Source of the DNA: Candidatus Avipropionibacterium avicola
GTDB taxonomy: Bacteria; Actinomycetota; Actinomycetes; Propionibacteriales; Propionibacteriaceae
Direction of reading: 5' to 3'
Length of the DNA: 12,348 nt
Assembly (NCBI GenBank): GCA_018715445.1
Contig: DVLP01000247.1
Span: 1-12,348 of the forward strand
A program made the translations under genes and the position numbers. Numbering within the stretch: position 1 is the first letter of the stretch; each line of letters begins with the position of its first letter. Under the pieces are notes generated by a model. The model did not search any database. It was not told the DNA's origin and was given only the letters and a program-made list of their open reading frames with translations. This document shows, piece by piece, positions 9,116 to 12,348 of the stretch.

Positions 9116-10899
9116 GCCTTGTCCTCCTCGGTGCGGTCGGCCACGCCGACGTCGGCCTTCGTCTGGGCGACGTTGGCGGCGAGCAGCTCTCCGCGGCCCT
9201 CGTCGTCACCGGCATCGGTGGCCTCGGCCTCGTCGCCACCGTGCAGCGCGAGGTACTCCTCACGGGCGACCTCGGGGTGGTGCAGGTCGAAGGCCGGCGA
9301 CTCCGAGCGGACCCGCGGCAGCTTGAGGAAGTTGTGCCGCGGCGGCGGGCAGCTGGTGGCCCACTCCATCGAGCGACCCCAACCCCACGGATCATCGGTG
9401 GTGACCTTCGGCGACTTCCGGGTGATCCACACGTTCCAGGCGAACGGCAGGAACGAGGCGCCCAGGATGAACGCGCCCACCGTGGAGACCTGGTTGAGGA
9501 AGGTGAAGCCGTCACCGACCAGGTAGTCCGCGTAGCGTCGCGGCATCCCCTCGACACCCAGCCAGTGCTGGACGAGGAAGGTGGTGTGGAAGCCGAAGAA
9601 GAGCAACCAGAAGTGCACCTTGCCCCAGGTCTCGTTGAGCATCCGTCCGGTGAACTTGGGCCACCAGAAGTAGAAGCCCGCGAACATCGCGAACACCACG
9701 GTGCCGAAGACCACGTAGTGGAAGTGCGCAACCACGAAGTAGGTGTCGGAGATCTGGAAGTCGAGCGGCGGGCTGGCCAGGATGACACCGGTCAGGCCAC
9801 CGAACAGGAAGGTGGTCAGGAAGCCGATCGACCACAACATCGGTGTCGACATGGTGATGCTGCCGCGCCACATGGTGCCGATCCAGTTGAAGAACTTCAC
9901 ACCGGTCGGGATGGCGATCAGCATCGTCATGAACGCGAAGAACGGCAGGTTGACCGCACCGGTCACGTACATGTGGTGGGCCTACACCGCGATCGACAGC
10001 GCCGCGATCGACAACGTGGCGAAGACCAGACCGACATAACCGAACAGCGGCTTGCGGCTGAAGACCGGCAGCACCTCGGTGATGATGCCGAAGAAGGGCA
10101 ACGCGATGATGTAGACCTCGGGGTGACCGAAGAACCAGAACAGGTGCTGCCACAGCAACGGACCGCCGTTGGCGGGATCGAAGATGTGGGCACCCAGGGC
10201 CCGGTCGGCCTCCAGCAGCAGCAGGGCGGCGGCCAGGATCGGGAAGACGATCAGCGCCAGGATCGAGGTCACCAGGATGTTCCAGGTGAAGATCGGCATC
10301 CGGAACATCGTCATCCCGGGGGCACGGTGGCACAGGATCGTGGTGATGAAGTTCACCGCGCCGAGGATGGTGCCCAGACCAGCCAGGTACAGACCCATGA
10401 TCCACAGGTCACCACCGATGCCCGGCGAGTTCACCTTGTCGGACAGCGGCGCATAGCCGAACCAGCCGAAGCTCGCAGCCCCTCCAGGGGTGAAGAAGCC
10501 TGAGACCGTGATCAAGCCGCCGAACAGGTACAGCCAGTAGGCCAACATGTTCAGCCGCGGGAAGGCGACGTCGGGAGCACCGATCTGCAACGGCATGATC
10601 GCATTCGCGAAACCGGCGAACAGCGGGGTCGCGAACAGCAGCAACATGATCGTGCCGTGCATCGTGAACAGCTGGTTGAAGGTCTCGTAGTGCATGAACT
10701 GCATGCCGGGGAAGGCCAGCTCGGCACGGATGGCCAGTGCCATGATGCCGCCGATGGCGAAGAAGCCCAGTGCAGTGGCGAAGTACAGGTTGCCGATCAC
10801 CTTGTGGTCGGTGGTGGTCATCACCTTCCAGATGACCTGACCCAAGGGCTTGCGCACCCGCGTCTGCGGGACGTCGGCCGCGCGTGCTGCCGTGGTCAT
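9112..10899 (-). pseudogene. ctaD: Cytochrome c oxidase subunit I (CtaD), interrupted by an in-frame TAG at codon 306
   Basis: Catalytic subunit of the aa3 terminal oxidase, which reduces O2 to water and pumps protons. The full frame is 596 codons from the ATG at 10899 (GGAGG at 10911-10907; ATGA overlap with the ctaC stop). Conserved features are heme a ligand H81 (FTMHGTIM), FGHPEVY with CuB ligand H259 and the cross-linking Y263, CuB ligands H308-H309 (AHHMYVTG), and HFH with H392 (heme a3) and H394 (heme a). Codon 306, at 9984-9982, is TAG where the family has Trp (VWAHHM). Reading continues in the same frame with full conservation, so this is one base (TGG to TAG), not a frameshift. A 305-residue product would lack two CuB ligands and both later heme ligands. 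The last 42 residues or so are an acidic, family-variable tail. It is either a sequencing error in a normal gene or a recent nonsense mutation. The gene identity is certain; its functional state is not. Confidence 0.9.
9982..9984 (-). other. Premature amber codon in ctaD
   Basis: The plus strand reads CTA, hence TAG on the coding strand. The flanking translation is [20 protein letters not shown]. It is the only in-frame interruption in any gene of the window. All eleven genes end in TGA, and Trp is encoded by TGG elsewhere. Confidence 0.95.
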
Positions 10900-11762
10900 T
10901 CGCCTTCCTCCCTCTGCTCCAGACCGGTGATCCGGTTCTGGTCGGCATGGCCCTCGAGGACGCCAACCTGACCGTCGGTCTTCAGCTGGCGCAGGTGGGC
11001 GTCGAACTCCTCGGCCGAGACGACGTGGACCTCGAAGATCATTGCCGAGTGATAGGTGCCGCACAGCTCGGCGCACTTGCCGGCGAAGACACCCTCCTTG
11101 GTGGGGGTCAGCTCGAACGAGGTCGGCTGGCCCGGGAGCAGGTCACGCTTGAAGTAGAACGCCGGCACCCAGAAGGAATGGATGACATCGGGCGAGCTGA
11201 CGTTGAACCGTACGGTTTCGTTGACCGGCAGGTAGAGCGTCGGGATCCGCTCGACCGTGCCGATGTCGTACACGTTCTCCTGCACGCTGGCCCGCTCAGC
11301 GGTCTCGTAGTTGAACACCCACGACCACTTCTCGCCGACCACGTTGACGACCAGGTCGGGGTTCTCGGACTCCTCGAGGACGTCGTTCTGGACCCGGACG
11401 GTCCAGTAGAACAGCACTCCGATGATCACGAACGGCACGGCCGTGTACATGATCTCCATCGGCAGGTTGTAGCGCGTCTGCCGGGGGGTGCCCTCACCGC
11501 GCTTGCGGTAGACGACGATCGCCCAGATGATCAGGCCCCAGACCAGGGCGCCGACCGCGAAGGCAGCGATCCAGGTGTTGACCCACAGGGTGCCCATCGG
11601 CTCGGCACGGTCGCTGGCCGCCTCCGGCAAACCCAACCGACCCCACTGGGCCGTGCGCTCCGGAGAACAACCCGCCACCAGGGCAACGGCGACCGTCGTC
11701 ATCACGGCCAGCCCGAGCCGGCGCGGGGACCGGAGCACGGTCCTGATCTTGTCCAGACCCAC
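10896..11762 (-). CDS. ctaC: Cytochrome c oxidase subunit II (CtaC), CuA-carrying lipoprotein
   Basis: Accepts electrons into the binuclear CuA centre on the outer face of the membrane and passes them to subunit I. The 288-aa product has a lipoprotein signal with lipobox LVAGC (C32 as the lipidated residue), two membrane helices at about 57-83 and 102-122, and a periplasm-side cupredoxin domain. All CuA ligands are present: H195 (VIHSFW), then C230, E232, C234, H238 and M241 in [15 protein letters not shown] start at the GTG at 11762 because AGAGAGG (11775-11769) is 6 nt upstream and the signal peptide then has normal length. An in-frame ATG at 11903 would add 47 Arg/Cys-rich residues ahead of the signal and run through the promoter. 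The stop overlaps the ctaD start by 4 bp. No C-terminal cytochrome c domain is present, which fits actinobacteria whose electron donor is the diheme QcrC. Confidence 0.95.
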   Translation of the reverse strand: MGLDKIRTVLRSPRRLGLAVMTTVAVALVAGCSPERTAQWGRLGLPEAASDRAEPMGTLWVNTWIAAFAVGALVWGLIIWAIVVYRKRGEGTPRQTRYNLPMEIMYTAVPFVIIGVLFYWTVRVQNDVLEESENPDLVVNVVGEKWSWVFNYETAERASVQENVYDIGTVERIPTLYLPVNETVRFNVSSPDVIHSFWVPAFYFKRDLLPGQPTSFELTPTKEGVFAGKCAELCGTYHSAMIFEVHVVSAEEFDAHLRQLKTDGQVGVLEGHADQNRITGLEQREEGE

Positions 11763-11768
11763 GTCGAA

Positions 11769-11775
11769 CCTCTCT
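11769..11775 (-). promoter_or_regulatory. Ribosome binding site that fixes the ctaC GTG start
   Basis: The minus strand reads AGAGAGG from 11775 to 11769, 6 nt before the GTG at 11762. This placement supports the GTG over the upstream in-frame ATG at 11903. Confidence 0.6.
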
Positions 11776-11835
11776 GCGATCTCACGTCTGCCGCAGTCTC
11801 GGGTGTAGCGACCACGGCAAGTGTCTGTCCGTGAC

Positions 11836-11841
11836 AGCCTA
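11836..11841 (-). promoter_or_regulatory. Candidate -10 of the ctaC-ctaD-ctaF operon
   Basis: The minus strand reads TAGGCT (11841 to 11836), matching TANNNT, inside GGGTTAGGCTGTC. Transcription would start near 11829 and give a leader of about 66 nt before the GTG. The -35 region is weak. The rest of the 265-bp gap (11763-12027) shows no gene. Confidence 0.35.
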
Positions 11842-11975
11842 ACCCAGCACCCCGGGGTGTCTGCACCCGGGCAGAGGGTTCCCACATCACGACTTGGCAG
11901 CAATCGCGCCCGTCCGTGCCGCCCGATGCCGAACTGACCCCAGCCACCCCCTCGCCGCAGTGAGCAGGAAACAGA

Positions 11976-12008
11976 ACAGGCCGGCCGGGCAGAGCCCGAC
12001 CGACCTGT
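11976..12008 (-). terminator. Intrinsic terminator of erpA
   Basis: A long imperfect hairpin beginning about 20 nt after the erpA stop. CGGGC/GCCCG closes an AGA triloop on the plus strand, extended outward by 3 and then 5 more pairs with one mismatch between each block (outer arms ACAGG and CCTGT). On the minus strand it is followed by a T-rich tail (TTCTGTTTCC). It separates erpA from the cta operon, so ctaC probably has its own promoter. Confidence 0.65.
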
Positions 12009-12027
12009 CAGAGGTCCTGGATGAGGA

Positions 12028-12348
12028 TCAGTGGAACGAGTCCCCGCAGGCGCACGAACCGGTTGCGCTGGGGTTGTCGATGGTGAAGCCCTGCTTCTCG
12101 ATGGTGTCCATGAAGTCGATGGTGGCGCCGGCCAGGTACGGGGCGCTCATCCGGTCGGTGACGACCTGGACGCCCTCGAACTCGCGCACCACGTCACCCT
12201 CGAGGTCACGGTCGTCGAAGTAGAGCTGGTAGCGCAGGCCCGAGCAACCGCCGGGCTGGACGGCGATCCGCAACGACATGTCGTCGCGCCCCTCGCCCTC
12301 CAGCAGAGCCTTGACCTTGGCCGCGGCTCCGTCGGTCAGCACGACCCC
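12028..12348 (-). CDS. erpA: Iron-sulfur cluster insertion protein ErpA/HesB family, 5'-truncated by the window edge
   Basis: An A-type carrier that holds and hands over Fe-S clusters in the cytoplasm. The visible 106 residues contain the three conserved Cys ligands: one in QPGGCSGL (visible residue 35) and two in the C-terminal GSCACGDSFH (visible residues 99 and 101). The IDFMDTIEKQGFTIDNP segment before them is highly typical of the family. The frame is open to the right edge (Gly-Val-Val-Leu-Thr-Asp). Homologues have a short extra N-terminal stretch before GVVLTD, so the GTG at 12342 is probably not the start, and the true one lies beyond base 12348. An Fe-S carrier of this type also lies near ctaC in mycobacteria, so the neighbourhood looks ancestral. 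An IscA-like name would be equally defensible. Confidence 0.9.
   Translation of the reverse strand, partial: GVVLTDGAAAKVKALLEGEGRDDMSLRIAVQPGGCSGLRYQLYFDDRDLEGDVVREFEGVQVVTDRMSAPYLAGATIDFMDTIEKQGFTIDNPSATGSCACGDSFH

Noticed and set aside
7634..9526. A 630-codon plus-strand open frame across the acyltransferase, gap and ctaF
   Set aside because: It spans two real minus-strand membrane-protein genes and their intergenic gap, is rich in Q/R/D/H and has no domain.
9112..9972. A separate gene starting at the ATG at 9972 after the ctaD stop
   Set aside because: It is the C-terminal half of ctaD in the same frame, with no ribosome site and starting in the middle of a conserved helix; it cannot be an independent oxidase subunit.
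9241..10503. A 420-codon plus-strand open frame over ctaD
   Set aside because: Antisense shadow of ctaD with low-complexity Glu/Gln/Arg/His composition.
11763..11903. N-terminal extension of ctaC to the ATG at 11903
   Set aside because: It would put a 47-residue Arg/Cys-rich segment before a normal lipoprotein signal, and the GTG at 11762 has a well-spaced ribosome site.

Overview
The window is ordinary chromosomal DNA from a high-GC actinobacterium. The actinobacterial markers are a four-helix cytochrome c oxidase subunit IV (CtaF) in a ctaC-ctaD-ctaF operon, a GuaB1-family purine enzyme with CBS domains, and an ErpA-type iron-sulfur protein next to ctaC. All eleven genes end in TGA, and several starts carry strong AGGAGG-type ribosome sites. 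A Propionibacteriales-like host fits, but I cannot name a genus. I see no insertion sequences, integrases, tRNAs, rRNAs, CRISPR arrays or phage genes.

Left part (1-5709): the window opens inside a plus-strand gene for a sugar-type ABC substrate-binding lipoprotein. It runs convergently into a stand-alone fabH (ketoacyl-ACP synthase III, minus). fabH and glpK (glycerol kinase, plus) are divergent across a 100-bp gap that holds a perfect 8-bp inverted repeat and a candidate glpK -10 box. glpK overlaps by 14 bp an alpha/beta hydrolase gene, which suggests a coupled pair in which the hydrolase could supply glycerol. That hydrolase overlaps tail-to-tail with a leaderless-secretion (cytoplasmic) GH43 glycoside hydrolase on the minus strand.

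Middle (5710-8719): guaB1 (probably GMP reductase) on plus is divergent from the GH43 gene. It has no Shine-Dalgarno but has an extended -10 placed so that transcription would start at the GTG, so it looks leaderless. It converges on an acyltransferase-3 membrane protein with a long charged, disordered C-terminal tail. A 198-bp non-coding gap follows.

Right part (8720-12348): a minus-strand operon runs ctaC > ctaD > ctaF, with a 4-bp ATGA stop/start overlap at both junctions. It encodes the CuA, heme a/a3-CuB and small subunits of the aa3 oxidase. Upstream lies erpA, cut by the right edge, with a good intrinsic terminator behind it.

The standout observation is an in-frame TAG at codon 306 of ctaD. 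It replaces the conserved Trp just before the His-His CuB ligands, with perfectly conserved sequence continuing in the same frame afterwards. It is either a base-calling error or a recent nonsense mutation that would destroy this oxidase. I found no undescribed multi-gene system here. There is no gene-free stretch longer than 300 bp; the longest are 11763-12027 and 8522-8719, both described below.
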